A stretch of DNA of 64,000 nucleotides, taken from contig BBZO01000014.1 in NCBI GenBank assembly GCA_001304875.1, forward strand, positions 1 through 64,000, read 5' to 3'. The DNA comes from Clostridia bacterium UC5.1-2E3. GTDB taxonomy: Bacteria; Bacillota; Clostridia; Lachnospirales; Lachnospiraceae. Each line of letters starts with the position of its first letter. The first letter of the stretch is position 1. A program made the translations under genes and the position numbers. This document shows positions 16,677 through 26,212 of this stretch, piece by piece. Below the pieces are notes generated by a model that was not told the origin of the DNA, did no database searches, and saw only the letters and a program-made list of their open reading frames with translations.

Positions 16677-17470
16677 AAGAGCGATTAGACAACATGCTTG
16701 TGGCCAGAGGACTGGCAGAATCACGGGAGAAGGCGAAGGCCATCATCATGTCCGGCATCGTCTATGTGGACGATCAGAAGGAGGACAAGGCGGGGACGAA
16801 GTTTGAGGAGACCGTGAGGATCGAGGTGCGGGGCCACACGCTCCCCTATGTGAGCCGCGGCGGGCTGAAGCTGGAGAAGGCCATGACCCATTTCGGCGTG
16901 AAGCGGAGGGAAAGGTCTGCATGGATGTGGGCGCCTCCACCGGGGGCTTCACCGACTGTATGCTGCAGAACGGGGCCGTGAAGGTCTACGCCGTGGACGT
17001 GGGGCAGGGCCAGCTGGCCTGGAAGCTGAGAAATGACCCGCGGGTGGTCTGTATGGAGAAGACCAACATCCGCTACGTGAAGCCGGAGGACATCGGGGAC
17101 CGGATTGCGCTGGCATCCATCGACGTGTCCTTCATCTCCCTCACGAAGGTGCTGGGGCCTGTGAAGGAGCTTTTAACGCCGGACGGCCAGATCGTGTGCC
17201 TCATAAAGCCTCAGTTTGAGGCGGGGCGCGAGAAGGTGGGAAAGAAGGGCGTGGTGCGGGAAAAGAGCGTCCATCTGGAGGTCATCGAAACGATCATGGA
17301 CTTCGCGCGCGGGCTGGGCTTTTCCCTCTTAAATCTGGAATTTTCCCCGATCAAGGGCCCGAGGCAACATCGAGTACCTGCTCTATCTGGACAACCGGCC
17401 GGACGCAGCGCCGGAGGGCGGATTTCCCGCCCCGGAGGCGGTGGTCGGGGAGGCTCACGGGAGCCTGTAG
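16673..17470 (+). CDS. tlyA: TlyA family rRNA (cytidine-2'-O)-methyltransferase (frameshifts near 16910 and 17360)
   Basis: This is a 16S/23S rRNA 2'-O-methyltransferase of the TlyA/hemolysin A type. The N-terminal S4 RNA-binding domain (about 1-60) contains ERLDNMLVARGLAESREKAK. The Rossmann methyltransferase domain has DVGASTGGFTDCMLQNGA, VDVGQGQLAWKLRNDPRV, DVSFISL and KPQFEAGREKVGKKGVV. A missing base near 16910 and two missing G near 17360 (KGPEGNIEYL when restored) split it; corrected length is about 266 residues. It sits in the usual clostridial order between dxs and nadK. Confidence 0.92.
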
Positions 17471-17479
17471 GAGAAGACA

Positions 17480-18339
17480 ATGAGACGTTTTTATATAGTG
17501 GCTAACAAGGAAAAGAAAAATGTGGAGTATGACACGGCGTTGATACGCAGCTATCTGGAGGAGAAGGGCTGCGTCTGCGCGGTGAAGGAGACGGTGAAAA
17601 AGCCGGGGCCGGCGAAGTACAGGTACACGAACCCGGAGGACGTGCCCAGGGATACGGAGTGCGTCATCGTCCTGGGCGGCGACGGGACGCTTCTGCAGGC
17701 GGCCAGGGACCTGTCGGGGATGGACATCCCATGATCGGCGTCAACTTAGGGACGCTGGGATACCTGGCGCAGATCGGGCGGGAGGAGGACATTCTTCCGG
17801 CCCTGGACGCGCTGATGGAGGGAAATTACGAGCTGGAGTCCCGGATGATGTTAAAGGGCGTGGTGCGCTACACCGACGGGCGGGTCGAGGAGGACATCGC
17901 ATTGAACGATATCGTCATCACCCGGTCGGTAGGATTCCATTCCATGCGTTTTAATCTTTATGTCAATGGGGAACGCTTTAACGACTACAAGGCCGACGGC
18001 ATGATCATCTCCACGCCCACCGGCTCCACGGCTTACAACCTGTCCGCCGGAGGGCCCATCGCGGTGCCGGCGTCCAGCATGTTTATCCTGACGCCCATCT
18101 GTCCCCACACCTTAAATTCCAGGAGCATTGTGCTGCCGCCGGATCACCAGGTGATGATCGAATTTTCCGGGGCCTCCGGGAGCATGACCCAGGCGGTGGG
18201 CTTCGACGGGGACACGGTCCTGGAGGTGGGCGAGGGCGATACCATCACCGTGGAGCGCTCGGAGCTTAAAACCACCATGGTCAAGATCAACCACGTCTCA
18301 TTCCTGGATAACTTGAGAGGGAAAATGACACAGATATAG
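17480..18339 (+). CDS. nadK: NAD kinase (frameshift near 17731)
   Basis: This phosphorylates NAD to NADP. The ATP-site motif GGDGTLLQAARDL, NLGTLGYLAQ, the substrate-binding DGMIISTPTGSTAYNLSAGGPI motif (about residues 175-196) and the C-terminal beta-sandwich with GFDGDT are all present. The frame breaks near 17731 at ATCCCATGAT; adding one C restores DIPMIGVNLGT. Corrected length is about 286 residues, normal. The N-terminal MRRFYIVANKEK matches clostridial orthologues. The gene lies 9 bases after tlyA and 9 before argR. Confidence 0.95.
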
Positions 18340-18348
18340 GAGGAATCT

Positions 18349-18795
18349 ATGAAACTGGAGAGACACAGCAAAATCGTGGAGCTGATAGGAAAGTACGAGA
18401 TTGATACCCAGGAGGAGCTGGCGGCGCGCCTCAATGAGGCCGGTTTCAACGTGACCCAGGCCACGGTTTCCAGGGATATCAGGGAGCTTAAGCTTTCCAA
18501 GATACAGGGCGAGGGCGGAAAGCAGAAGTACGCGGTGCTCCATTCCCCGACGCCCATGAGCGACAAGCACATCCGCATCATGAGGGACGGCGTCATGTCC
18601 ATGGACATGGCCCAGAACATTCTGGTGATCAAGACCTACACCGGCATGGCCATGGCGGTGGCCGCGGCCCTGGACGCCATCAAGCTGGGAGAGATCGTGG
18701 GCTGCATCGCCGGCGACGACACCATCATGTGCGCGGTGCGCAGCGTGGACGATACCATCATCGTCATGGACAAGATACGGAAAATGATATCCTAG
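18349..18795 (+). CDS. argR: Arginine repressor ArgR
   Basis: This encodes a 148-residue, intact arginine-sensing hexameric repressor (AhrC type). The N-terminal winged helix (about 1-70) contains VTQATVSRDIRELKLSK. The C-terminal arginine-binding, oligomerisation domain has the GCIAGDDTIMCAVR motif. It has a strong AGGAGGAATCT ribosome-binding site and sits between nadK and recN, a conserved arrangement in Firmicutes. No ARG boxes or arginine biosynthesis genes were recognised in this window. Confidence 0.96.
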   Translation: MKLERHSKIVELIGKYEIDTQEELAARLNEAGFNVTQATVSRDIRELKLSKIQGEGGKQKYAVLHSPTPMSDKHIRIMRDGVMSMDMAQNILVIKTYTGMAMAVAAALDAIKLGEIVGCIAGDDTIMCAVRSVDDTIIVMDKIRKMIS

Positions 18796-18811
18796 CGAAG
18801 GGGTGACAGGA

Positions 18812-20469
18812 TTGCTTATACATTTACACGTGAAAAATCTGGCTCTGATCGAGTCGGCGGACATCGAGTTCGGCGAGGGCTTAAATATTCTGACCGGAGA
18901 GACCGGCGCGGGAAAATCCATTCTCATCGGCTCCGTGAACATTGCCCTGGGCGGCAAGGCCCCGAAGGACATGATCCGCCAGGGCTGTGACCAGGCCTAC
19001 ATAGAGCTGGTGTTCTCTGTGGACAGCGAGGCGAAGGCGGAAGCCTGCGGGCGCTTGATGTGACGCCCGACGGCGACGGCCTGGTGATCGTATCGAAGAA
19101 GATCACGCCGGTCCGCAGTATCAGCCGGATTAACGACGAGACGGTCACGGCGGCAAAGCTGCGCCAGGTGACCGGCCTTCTCATCGATATTCACGGCCAG
19201 CATGAGCACCAGTCCCTTCTGTATCATGCCAGGCATCTGGAAATTCTGGATGAGTACGCCAAATCCCGTATTCACGGTCTGAAAGAAAATACAGCCGCCC
19301 TCTACGGCGAGTATACCCGATTGAACGCGAAGCTTAAGAGCCTTTCCCTGGACGGGGAGAGCCGCATCCGGGAGCAGGATTTCCTGCGCTTCGAGATCGA
19401 TGAGATTGAGAATGCGGCGGTGCGACCCGGCGAGGAGGAGGAGCTGACCGCAGAGTACCGCAGATTCACCCACAGCCAGAAGATCGTGGAGGCCCTGTCG
19501 GCGGCCTACAGCGCCGTGAACGGCGACGCCGTGGGCGCGGCGCTTAAGGAAGTGGAGTCTGTGGCTTCCTACGACGAGGCGCTGGCTCCCATCCGGGATC
19601 AGCTCTACGACGTGGACTCCATCATAAGCGATGTGCTGCATGAGATCAACTCCTATATGGACGGGCTCAGCTTTGACGAGGCGCGGTTTAAGGAGATCGG
19701 GGACCGCCTGGACGTGATTCACGGCATCCAGTCCAAGTACGGGGCCACGGCGGAGTTAATCGAAAGAAACCTGGAGGAGAAGAAGGCCAGGCTTTCAGAG
19801 CTTGAAAATTACGAGGAGCTGAGGACACAGACGGAGCGGGAGCTCTCGGAGGTGACCAGGCGTCTCTCGGAAGTCTGCGGGGAGCTTTCCCGCGAGCGGA
19901 AGATGGCGGCGGGGGAGCTGTCGGAAAAGATCCGCGGGGGACTTTCAGATCTCAATTTCCTGGATGTGAAGTTTTCTATGGAGTTCAGACAGCTTCCGCA
20001 CTTTACCGCGGGGGGCTTTGACGAGGCGGAGTTTATGATCTCCACTAACCCTGGCGAGCCGGTGAAATCCTTAGGGCAGGTGGCCTCGGGAGGCGAGCTT
20101 TCCAGGATCATGCTGGCCATCAAGGCGGTTCTGGCCGAGACGGACGATATCCCGACGCTGATTTTCGACGAGATTGACGCGGGGATCAGCGGGCGGACGG
20201 CGCAGATGGTCTCCGAAAAGCTGCATCTGATCGCGGGCTCCCACCAGGTTCTCTGCATTACCCATCTGCCGCAGATTGCGGCCATGGCAGACTGTCATTT
20301 TGAGATCGTCAAGGAGGCCAAGGACGGGCGGACGACGACCCGGATCCGCCCGCTTGACGAGGAGGATTCGGTGCGGGAGCTGGCGAGGCTTTTAGGCGGC
20401 GCGCAGATCACCGACGCGGTGGCGGAGAACGCCAGGGAAATGCGCAGGCTGGCGAAACGGCGCGGCTGA
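18812..20469 (+). CDS. recN: DNA repair protein RecN (frameshift near 19056)
   Basis: This SMC-like ATPase acts early in double-strand-break repair. The N-terminal Walker A is GETGAGKSILIGSV. The IDIHGQHEHQSLL motif follows, then coiled-coil arms, a signature motif VASGGELSRIMLA and Walker B FDEIDAGISG, and it ends with ITHLPQIAA. I chose TTG at 18812 because GGGGTG precedes it and the family begins LLIHLHVKNLALIE; a GTG at 18803 lies in the ribosome-binding site. A missing G near 19056 splits the frame; restored, the region reads ALDVTPDGDG. Corrected length is about 553 residues. It is the last gene of the operon. Confidence 0.94.
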
Positions 20470-20537
20470 GCGTCTGGCGCACACCTTTTCACATATCGAA
20501 AAATCACATGTTGTTTCTTCGTTCTTTTGTTGGCTGT

Positions 20538-20554
20538 GCGCCGTCTGACGGCGC
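20538..20554. repeat. GC-rich palindrome downstream of recN
   Basis: GCGCCGTC (20538-20545) and GACGGCGC (20547-20554) form a near-perfect palindrome. A wider inverted pair, GGCGCACA (from 20476) and TGTGCGCC (to 20542), encloses about 50 bases. There is no T-tract directly after it, so the terminator role is uncertain. Confidence 0.45.
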
Positions 20555-20625
20555 GCGGCGGTATTCCAGGATATTTTTTTGCGCTGCATCCGGTCAGCGC
20601 AGCTGATCAAAAATAAGCACCTCTA

Positions 20626-20654
20626 TTGCATATTATCCGTAATTGGACTATAGT
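20626..20654 (+). promoter_or_regulatory. Promoter of the small membrane protein gene
   Basis: TTGCAT (20626-20631), 17 bases, TATAGT (20649-20654) lie 20 bases upstream of the start at 20674. Confidence 0.55.
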
Positions 20655-20673
20655 ATAAAAAAGGAGGGCACAA

Positions 20674-20880
20674 ATGAGCAAAATAATTACAGTCGTATTT
20701 TACGGCGTCTGCTTTTTGTTACTGTTTGGGACGATATATCAACTGATTGTGACTCCGCCTCCGCCTCCGGGCTCGGATTCCTACCGGCTTTACCAGGGGC
20801 TCGCTCTCCTCTGTGCGGCATACCTGGCCGGAGTGATTATCACACTTTTTGTGGTGGTGGAGCGGAGGCTTCTGCGGTGA
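20674..20880 (+). CDS. Small two-helix membrane protein, 68 residues
   Basis: This is a short hydrophobic protein with two predicted transmembrane helices (about residues 3-24 and 42-62) around a proline-rich extracellular loop, TPPPPPGSDSYR. The last residues, ERRLLR, suggest a cytosolic C-terminus. It has a clear AAGGAGGGCACAA ribosome-binding site and its own promoter, so translation is likely. No family was recognised. It sits alone between recN and rubrerythrin. Confidence 0.7.
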   Translation: MSKIITVVFYGVCFLLLFGTIYQLIVTPPPPPGSDSYRLYQGLALLCAAYLAGVIITLFVVVERRLLR

Positions 20881-20883
20881 CGC

Positions 20884-20957
20884 GTTCCGGCGCGGTGACG
20901 TGTTCCGGTGCGCGGGCGGTGTCCGGTGCGTGGGCGGTATGCCCGGTGCGCGGGCTA
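20884..20957. repeat. Imperfect GC-rich tandem repeat
   Basis: About four imperfect units of roughly 18 bp, centred on TTCCGGTGCGCGGGC-like sequence, lie between the small membrane protein and the rubrerythrin promoter. No ORF fits them convincingly. Confidence 0.5.
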
Positions 20958-20973
20958 CTTGCCCCGAAGGGGA

Positions 20974-21003
20974 TTGACGGGAACCGCCTGCCGCGTGTAT
21001 GAT
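20974..21003 (+). promoter_or_regulatory. Promoter of rubrerythrin
   Basis: TTGACG (20974-20979), an 18-base spacer and TATGAT (20998-21003) lie about 78 bases before the rubrerythrin start. No PerR-box match was recognised. Confidence 0.6.
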
Positions 21004-21080
21004 GGATGTGTACGGTTCTCTCCTGTATAAAAACGGTTCTGGCGGGAAATACTACCAGAAAACAACAGGAGGGAAAATTT

Positions 21081-21680
21081 ATGAATGCAGATTTAAAGAA
21101 CAGCGAGACAATGAAAAACCTGATGCGCGCGTTTGCCGGCGAGAGCCAGGCCAGGAACCGTTATACATTTGCGGCGGGGACGGCGAAGAAGGAGGGACTT
21201 CCCGTGGTGGAGGCGGTGTTTAAGTTCACCGCGGACCAGGAGAAGGAGCATGCGGAGGTGTTCTACAAGCTTCTTAAGGAGCTGACAGGGGCCAGTATCC
21301 GCGTGGACGGCAGCTATCCGGTGGATACGCATGAGAAGACCATCGATCTTCTGCGTGCGGCCAACCACAATGAGATGGAGGAACACGACGTGGTCTACCG
21401 GGCCTTCGGCGACAAGGCGCTGGAGGAGGGCTTTAAGCACATCGGAGACACGTTCCACCGCATTGCAGGGATCGAGAAGATTCACGCGGACCGTTTTGCG
21501 ATGCTGGCGAAGTATATGGAGGAGAACAAGCTGTTTGTCTCCGACGTGTCCACCGGCTGGATGTGCTTAAACTGCGGCTATGTATTCGAGGGGACGCAGG
21601 CGCCGGGGCGCTGCCCGGTCTGCGAGCACGAGCAGGGGTATTTCATTCGTCTGGAGCTGGCTCCGTACACAGCGCGCTGA
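21081..21680 (+). CDS. rbr: Rubrerythrin
   Basis: This is a cytosolic non-haem iron peroxidase that reduces hydrogen peroxide in anaerobes. The 199-residue protein has a diiron four-helix bundle with AFAGESQARNRYTF, DQEKEHAEVF (ExxH), NHNEMEEHDVVY and GIEKIHADRF (ExxH). The C-terminal rubredoxin-like domain has CLNCGYVFEG and CPVC holding the Fe(Cys)4 site. The ATG at 21081 follows CAGGAGGGAAAATTT; an upstream extension is not supported. It has its own promoter and lies 16 bases before the phosphoesterase gene. Confidence 0.96.
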   Translation: MNADLKNSETMKNLMRAFAGESQARNRYTFAAGTAKKEGLPVVEAVFKFTADQEKEHAEVFYKLLKELTGASIRVDGSYPVDTHEKTIDLLRAANHNEMEEHDVVYRAFGDKALEEGFKHIGDTFHRIAGIEKIHADRFAMLAKYMEENKLFVSDVSTGWMCLNCGYVFEGTQAPGRCPVCEHEQGYFIRLELAPYTAR

Positions 21681-21696
21681 GTTTGGAGGTGTTGCC

Positions 21697-22563
21697 GTGA
21701 AATGGCAGCTTGGCTTTGCGGGAGCCGCCGGTGTGCTGGCGCTTCTTGCCCGCTCCGGGTATGAGCGGAAGCATTTCAGAGTGGAGACTTATACCATTGA
21801 GACGGACAAGATACGGAAGAAGGAGAGAAACCTGGTGTTTCTTTCCGATTTACATAGCAATCATTTCGGCCCGGAAAACGAGGAGCTTCTGGCGGCCATC
21901 GACCGCATCGGCCCGGACGCCGTGCTGATCGGCGGAGATATGATGGTCTGCAAGGGCGTGCGGGAGACGGAGACGGCCCTTTTGCTGGCGGAACGGCTGG
22001 CAGAGAGATATCCGGTGTTTTACGGAAATGGAAATCACGAGCAGCGGATGCGGCGGGAGCGGGAGGTCTACGGCGATCTGTATCCCAGATATGTGCGGGC
22101 GCTGCGGGCCGCCGGCGTCCGGTATTTAAGCGATGCGTCGGAGTATCTCGGGGATGACATACGCATCACGGGCTATGACCTGGACGAGAGATATTACAGG
22201 AAATTTTTTGTTCCGCCGATGAAGGCGGAGGAGGTCGAGGCGGCCGTGGGAGCGGCGGACGGGGAGAGATTTCAGATTCTTCTGGCCCACTCGCCTCTGT
22301 TTTTTGATGCCTACGGTAAATGGGGGGCCGATCTCGCGCTGGCCGGGCACTATCACGGCGGCACCATCCGCCTGCCTGTTCTGGGCGGGGTGATGACGCC
22401 CCAGTATCAGTTCTTCCTGCCGTTCTGCGCCGGGGAGTTTGAGAAGGAGGGCCGCCGCATGATCGTGAGCCGCGGGCTGGGGACCCACTCGATCAATATA
22501 AGGATCAACAATCTGCCGCAGCTGGTGGTGGTGCGGCTGGTGCGGCAGGCAGAAGCACCGTGA
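21697..22563 (+). CDS. Membrane-anchored metallophosphoesterase
   Basis: This is a calcineurin-like phosphoesterase of the YaeI/YkuE type, about 288 residues. One N-terminal hydrophobic anchor (residues 5-18) precedes the metal motifs FLSDLHSNHFG (DxH), GGDMM (GD), GNGNHE (GNHE), LLAHSP and AGHYHGG (GHxH). I chose GTG at 21697 because GGAGGTGTTGCC lies directly upstream; the in-frame extension lies within rubrerythrin. Related enzymes cleave membrane-linked phosphodiesters such as UDP-diacylglucosamine, but the substrate here is not known. It is probably cotranscribed with rubrerythrin and convergent with the kinase gene. Confidence 0.9.
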   Translation: MKWQLGFAGAAGVLALLARSGYERKHFRVETYTIETDKIRKKERNLVFLSDLHSNHFGPENEELLAAIDRIGPDAVLIGGDMMVCKGVRETETALLLAERLAERYPVFYGNGNHEQRMRREREVYGDLYPRYVRALRAAGVRYLSDASEYLGDDIRITGYDLDERYYRKFFVPPMKAEEVEAAVGAADGERFQILLAHSPLFFDAYGKWGADLALAGHYHGGTIRLPVLGGVMTPQYQFFLPFCAGEFEKEGRRMIVSRGLGTHSINIRINNLPQLVVVRLVRQAEAP

Positions 22564-23743
22564 TCGTCAAAGAACGGCCGTCCGCTGTGGCGGCCGATAT
22601 TTTTCCCTTGTGGGCGTCCACAATGCTCTGGCGATAGACAGGCCAATGCCGTAGCCGCCGGTTTTTGAGTTCCTGGAATGATCCGCACGGTAGAAGCGGT
22701 CGAACAGGCGGGGCAGGTCGGAGCTGTCCACGGATTCGGCGGAGTTGGTCAGCTTAAAGAAAAGTTGTTTTCCGCGGATTCCCAGTTCCAGATCGATGGT
22801 TCCCTGTGCCGGGCAGTATTTTAGGGCGTTGTCCAGGAGAATAGAGAGCAGACGCGCCAGCATTTTCTCATCCCCGCGGATCATGAGCCTGGGTGATATG
22901 CAGGTTAAAGGTCTGCTCCTTCTGGAGAGACATGCCTGGAAGGACTGGGCGGCCTCCTGAACCAGATCGGAGAGGGAGAACTCTGTCATCTGGAGCTCCT
23001 CGCCGGCCTCCTCCATGCGGGTCAGACTGATCAGATCGTTGGTCAGGGCGGTGAGGCGGCGGGTCTGGGCCTTGATCTCATCCAGCCACTCGTTTTCCCC
23101 CAGGTCCATCCCCAGCACGTCGGCGTCGGCGTTGATGATGGCCAGGGGCGTCTTGATCTCATGGCCGGCGTCGGTGATAAAACGTTTTTTGTTTCTCGTA
23201 GCTCTCGGTGATCGGCCGGATGATCCGCTCGGAGAAGAACACAATGAGAATCAGCACCACCGTCATGCCCAGGATGGAGACCAGAACGCTGGTGATAAAA
23301 AAGTTTTTGAAATTGTAAAAGCTGCGCCCGCAGTCGAGAAACAGGATCATCGTCCCCTCCGGGGTGTCCTGGACGGAGTAGCGGTAGATTTCGATAAAGC
23401 CGCGCTTTTTCCCGGATGCCAGAATTTTTTCGGCGAAGGCGACGGCGGTGTCCTGTTCGATTGCCGCAATCCGTTCCAGATTGGCGGCCAGAAGCTCTCC
23501 GTCAGCGGTCAGGCGCACGGAGAAGAAGCGGGACTCGAAGGGCAGCTCGGGGGAGCGCTTGAACGGTTCCCGGCCCTTGGGGAATTTTCCGTCGTTGCGC
23601 GCCAGCATATTCAGGGTGCTGTCCGCGGACTGGGCCATCTGAAGGTAGCTGACGGTCGTGCTGACGCTGACGATCAGAAACAGAACGGCAAACAGGGACA
23701 GCATGGACACGAGAATCAGTTTTTTTCGGAGCTTTTGGATCAT
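22505..23743 (-). CDS. Sensor histidine kinase (several frameshifts)
   Basis: This is a membrane kinase with two transmembrane helices (about residues 9-31 and 150-170) around a roughly 120-residue extracellular sensor domain. Then come the H-box DAGHEIKTPLAII, N-box LLDNALKYCP, an F-box-like DLPRLFDRFYRAD and G2 GGYGIGLSIARA. Indels near 23190, 22945, 22890 and 22635 break the frame. The corrected end reads IVDAHKGKISAATADG and continues to TGA at 22505, overlapping the convergent phosphoesterase gene by about 59 bases. The exact C-terminus is therefore uncertain. The start overlaps the response-regulator stop. Confidence 0.85.
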
Positions 23744-24415
23744 TTTTGTTCCTCCAGACAGTAGCCGGCGTTGCGGGTGGCCTTGATCTGCACGTTGGCC
23801 TGGAGCATGGCCAGCTTTTTGCGCAGGTAGGAGATATAGACCCAGACCACGCTGACGTCCGCCTCGCTGTCATAGCCCCAGAGCCGCTCCAGAAAGCGTT
23901 CCGAGGAGATGAGCTGGCGGGGGTTGGACATCATCAGCTCCAGCATCTGAAATTCTTTGTTGGCCAGGCAGATGCTGCCGGTGGGGGAGCTGAGCTCAAA
24001 GGTGGCCCGGTCCAGCGTGATGTTTCCCACGGAGAGCTGGGAGGAGCCGTGCTCCGTCTGCGCGCGGGTGATGGCCCGCAGGCGCGCCAGAAGCTCTCTG
24101 GCGTCGAAGGGCTTGGTCAGATAGTCGTTGGCGCCCAGGTCCAGCCCGGTCACCTTGTCCTCCACCTCGCCCTTGGCGGTCAGCATGAGGACGGGGGGTT
24201 AAATCACCTTTCTGCCGGAGGTATTTTAACACCTCCAGCCCGTTTTTCTTTGGCATCATGATATCGAGAATGATGGCGTCGTAAATATCAGATTCTAAAT
24301 ATTCCATGGCCTCCTCCCCGTCATAGACCGCGTCCACGGTGTAGTGGCTGCGCTGCAGGATCGCGGTGACAGCGCGGGAGAGGGGTTTTTCGTCTTCGGC
24401 CAGAAGTAGTCTCAT
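23740..24415 (-). CDS. OmpR-family response regulator (frameshift near 24197)
   Basis: This is the partner regulator of the kinase at 22505-23743, about 224 residues. The receiver has EDE at 7-9, phosphoacceptor Asp51 in ILDIMMP, the Thr in LTAKG and Lys in LTKPF. The winged-helix domain follows, with ISSERFLERLWG and a C-terminus RNAGYCLEEQK. One extra C in the run at about 24196-24201 splits the frame; corrected it reads DLTPVLMLTAKG. The start has GGAGGCACTCCC upstream. The four-base overlap with the kinase shows coupled translation. The target genes are unknown. Confidence 0.9.
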
Positions 24416-24542
24416 GGGAGTGCCTCCTTTTGGATGGTTGGTGAATGGTGTGGTTGGGGTGACAGTATCGGTTTATTGTAGGTATTATAGGTGGGGAGTT
24501 AAAACGAACCTTAAAAGGGGGGAGCGCCAGAGGGCGGGGGCG

Positions 24543-24600
24543 CGGGAAGCATAGGTACCCGGTCCGCTCCGGGAGCGGACCGGGTACCTATGCCTTCCCG
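24543..24600. repeat. Long near-perfect palindrome (hairpin element)
   Basis: The arms 24549-24570 and 24572-24593 are exact reverse complements over 22 bases with a single central G. The pairing extends by six more pairs (24543-24548 with 24595-24600) across one bulged C. No T-tract follows, so it is not a normal terminator. It lies between a response-regulator gene and a GNAT gene. Confidence 0.85.
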
Positions 24601-24659
24601 TGCTTCGCTGGCTGTGGGGGTGGGAGGGAGAAGTTTGATATTTTGTAGTTGTGGCTTCT

Positions 24660-25160
24660 TTAAAAGATCTTGTCGAATGCTATTTTTTCGCTGTTGTCGA
24701 ACTGGATGGTTCCGCAGAAGGTGAAGCCGTTCTTTTTCAGGATGTGCTGCATTTTCTGGTTGCCGGCGTCTGTGTCGATGCGGAAGGAGTGGATGCCGCG
24801 GGCGCGGCTCATGTTTTCTACCAGGTGGAAGACCTGATGGCTGATGCCTTTCCCGCGGGCGGAGTCGGAGAGGGCCATCCGGTGGACGACGACGTAAGGT
24901 TCGCTGGTGTTCCATTTTCCACGCAGGGTGTCATAGGCGGGTTCTCCGTCGTAGTCGATGCAGAGGTATCCTAAAATGTGCCCGCTTTCCAACGCAAGAT
25001 ATCCTTTTTGGGCCAGAATGTCTTTTTCGATGCAGGCGGAGTCTGGATATCCGTTCTGCCACTGGTCAATTCCCTGGTCTTTTAAGTGCTGTTTGGCAGA
25101 AGTTATGATGTTTATGGCGGCGGTAAGGTCGGATGGAGCTGCCGGTATAAGTTTCAACAT
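24660..25160 (-). CDS. GNAT family N-acetyltransferase
   Basis: This 166-residue acetyl-CoA-dependent acyltransferase has an unknown acceptor. The N-terminal LIPAAPSDLTAAINII, the central strand YVVVHRMALSDSARGKGISHQVF with the acetyl-CoA-binding R/Q-x-x-G-x-G/A type loop (RGKGIS), and the late DTDAGNQKMQHILKKNGF are typical of GNAT proteins. The ATG at 25160 has CAGGAGGCATAAAA upstream; a longer frame to 25190 lacks such a site. It is monocistronic and divergent from scpA. Confidence 0.9.
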   Translation of the reverse strand: MLKLIPAAPSDLTAAINIITSAKQHLKDQGIDQWQNGYPDSACIEKDILAQKGYLALESGHILGYLCIDYDGEPAYDTLRGKWNTSEPYVVVHRMALSDSARGKGISHQVFHLVENMSRARGIHSFRIDTDAGNQKMQHILKKNGFTFCGTIQFDNSEKIAFDKIF

Positions 25161-25301
25161 TTTTATGCCTCCTGGAAAATGGGAATACAAGGCTCGTGGG
25201 AGACCTTGCTAAGTGCTCCTATTATACCATGTCTGCTGGGCCTGGGTAAGACTTTTTTCATGCGCAGCACGGTATTTTCTGAATCATGGGCCCGGCGGCG
25301 G

Positions 25302-25330
25302 TTGAAAGAAGCGGAAGTTTTTGGTATACT
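25302..25330 (+). promoter_or_regulatory. Promoter of scpAB
   Basis: TTGAAA (25302-25307), 17 bases, TATACT (25325-25330), 44 bases before the scpA start. Confidence 0.6.
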
Positions 25331-25373
25331 TAACACAGTGCGCCCTGAAAGGACGGGGCGGTTGGAGAATGAT

Positions 25374-26171
25374 ATGGGAATTTCTTATAAGCTGGAGAAT
25401 TTCGAGGGGCCGCTGGACCTTCTGCTGCATTTGATTGAGAAGAATAAGGTCAGTATTTATGACATCCCCATCGTGACGATCACGGAGCAGTATCTGGAGT
25501 ATGTCAGGCAGATGGATACGCAGGATCTGAATATTGTCAGTGAGTTTCTCGTTATGGCGGCCACGCTCATTGACATTAAGTCGAAAATGCTTCTGCCCGC
25601 CGAGGTGAACGAGGAGGGCGAGGAGGAGGATCCGAGGGCGGAGCTGGTGGAGCGTCTTCTGGAGTACAAGACCTACAAATACATGGCTCAGGAGCTGGGC
25701 GAGCGCGAGGGGCTGGCGGAGAGGCATCTGTTCAAGGAGCCGACGATCCCGCGGGAGGTGGCCAGATATGAGCCGCCGGTGGATCTGGACGGGCTTCTGG
25801 ACGGGCTGACGCTGGCCAAGCTGCAGAGCATTTTCCAGTCGGTGATGCGCCGCAAGGCGGACAAGGTGGATCCGGTGCGGAGCAATTTCGGCAATATCCG
25901 CAAGGAGCCGGTGAGCCTGGAACAGAAGATAAGAGGGGTCATGGGCTACGCCCGGAAGCACCGGAAATTCAGCTTCCGCCAGATGCTGGAGCGCCAGGCT
26001 GACCGGCTGGAGGTGGTGGTCACGTTTCTGGCCCTTCTGGAGCTGATGAAGATCGGAAAGATCCACCTAACGCAGGAGAATATTTTTGACGACATGTATA
26101 TAGAGACCCTGGAGCCGGAGGGACAGGAGGAAGAGCTGGACTTAAGCGGCGAGGGGATGGACGACTTTTAG
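25374..26171 (+). CDS. scpA: Segregation and condensation protein A
   Basis: ScpA is the kleisin that bridges SMC heads and ScpB in the chromosome condensation complex. This 265-residue protein is intact. It begins YKLENFEGPLDLLLHLIEKNK, the hallmark of the family, followed by VSIYDIPIVTITEQYLEY and FLVMAATLIDIKSKMLLP. The C-terminal winged helix (about 170-245) contains FLALLELMKIGKI and QENIFDDMYIE. The ATG at 25374 follows TTGGAG. scpB follows 41 bases later. Confidence 0.95.
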   Translation: MGISYKLENFEGPLDLLLHLIEKNKVSIYDIPIVTITEQYLEYVRQMDTQDLNIVSEFLVMAATLIDIKSKMLLPAEVNEEGEEEDPRAELVERLLEYKTYKYMAQELGEREGLAERHLFKEPTIPREVARYEPPVDLDGLLDGLTLAKLQSIFQSVMRRKADKVDPVRSNFGNIRKEPVSLEQKIRGVMGYARKHRKFSFRQMLERQADRLEVVVTFLALLELMKIGKIHLTQENIFDDMYIETLEPEGQEEELDLSGEGMDDF

Positions 26172-26212
26172 GCGGAGCGTCTGAAGTGAGATCGGATTGA
26201 GGAAGAGAGCGA

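Noticed and set aside
16677-16806. Extension of dxs through the tlyA start
   Set aside because: The extra residues match nothing in DXS. A missing G near 16657 gives the normal end with an ATGA overlap.
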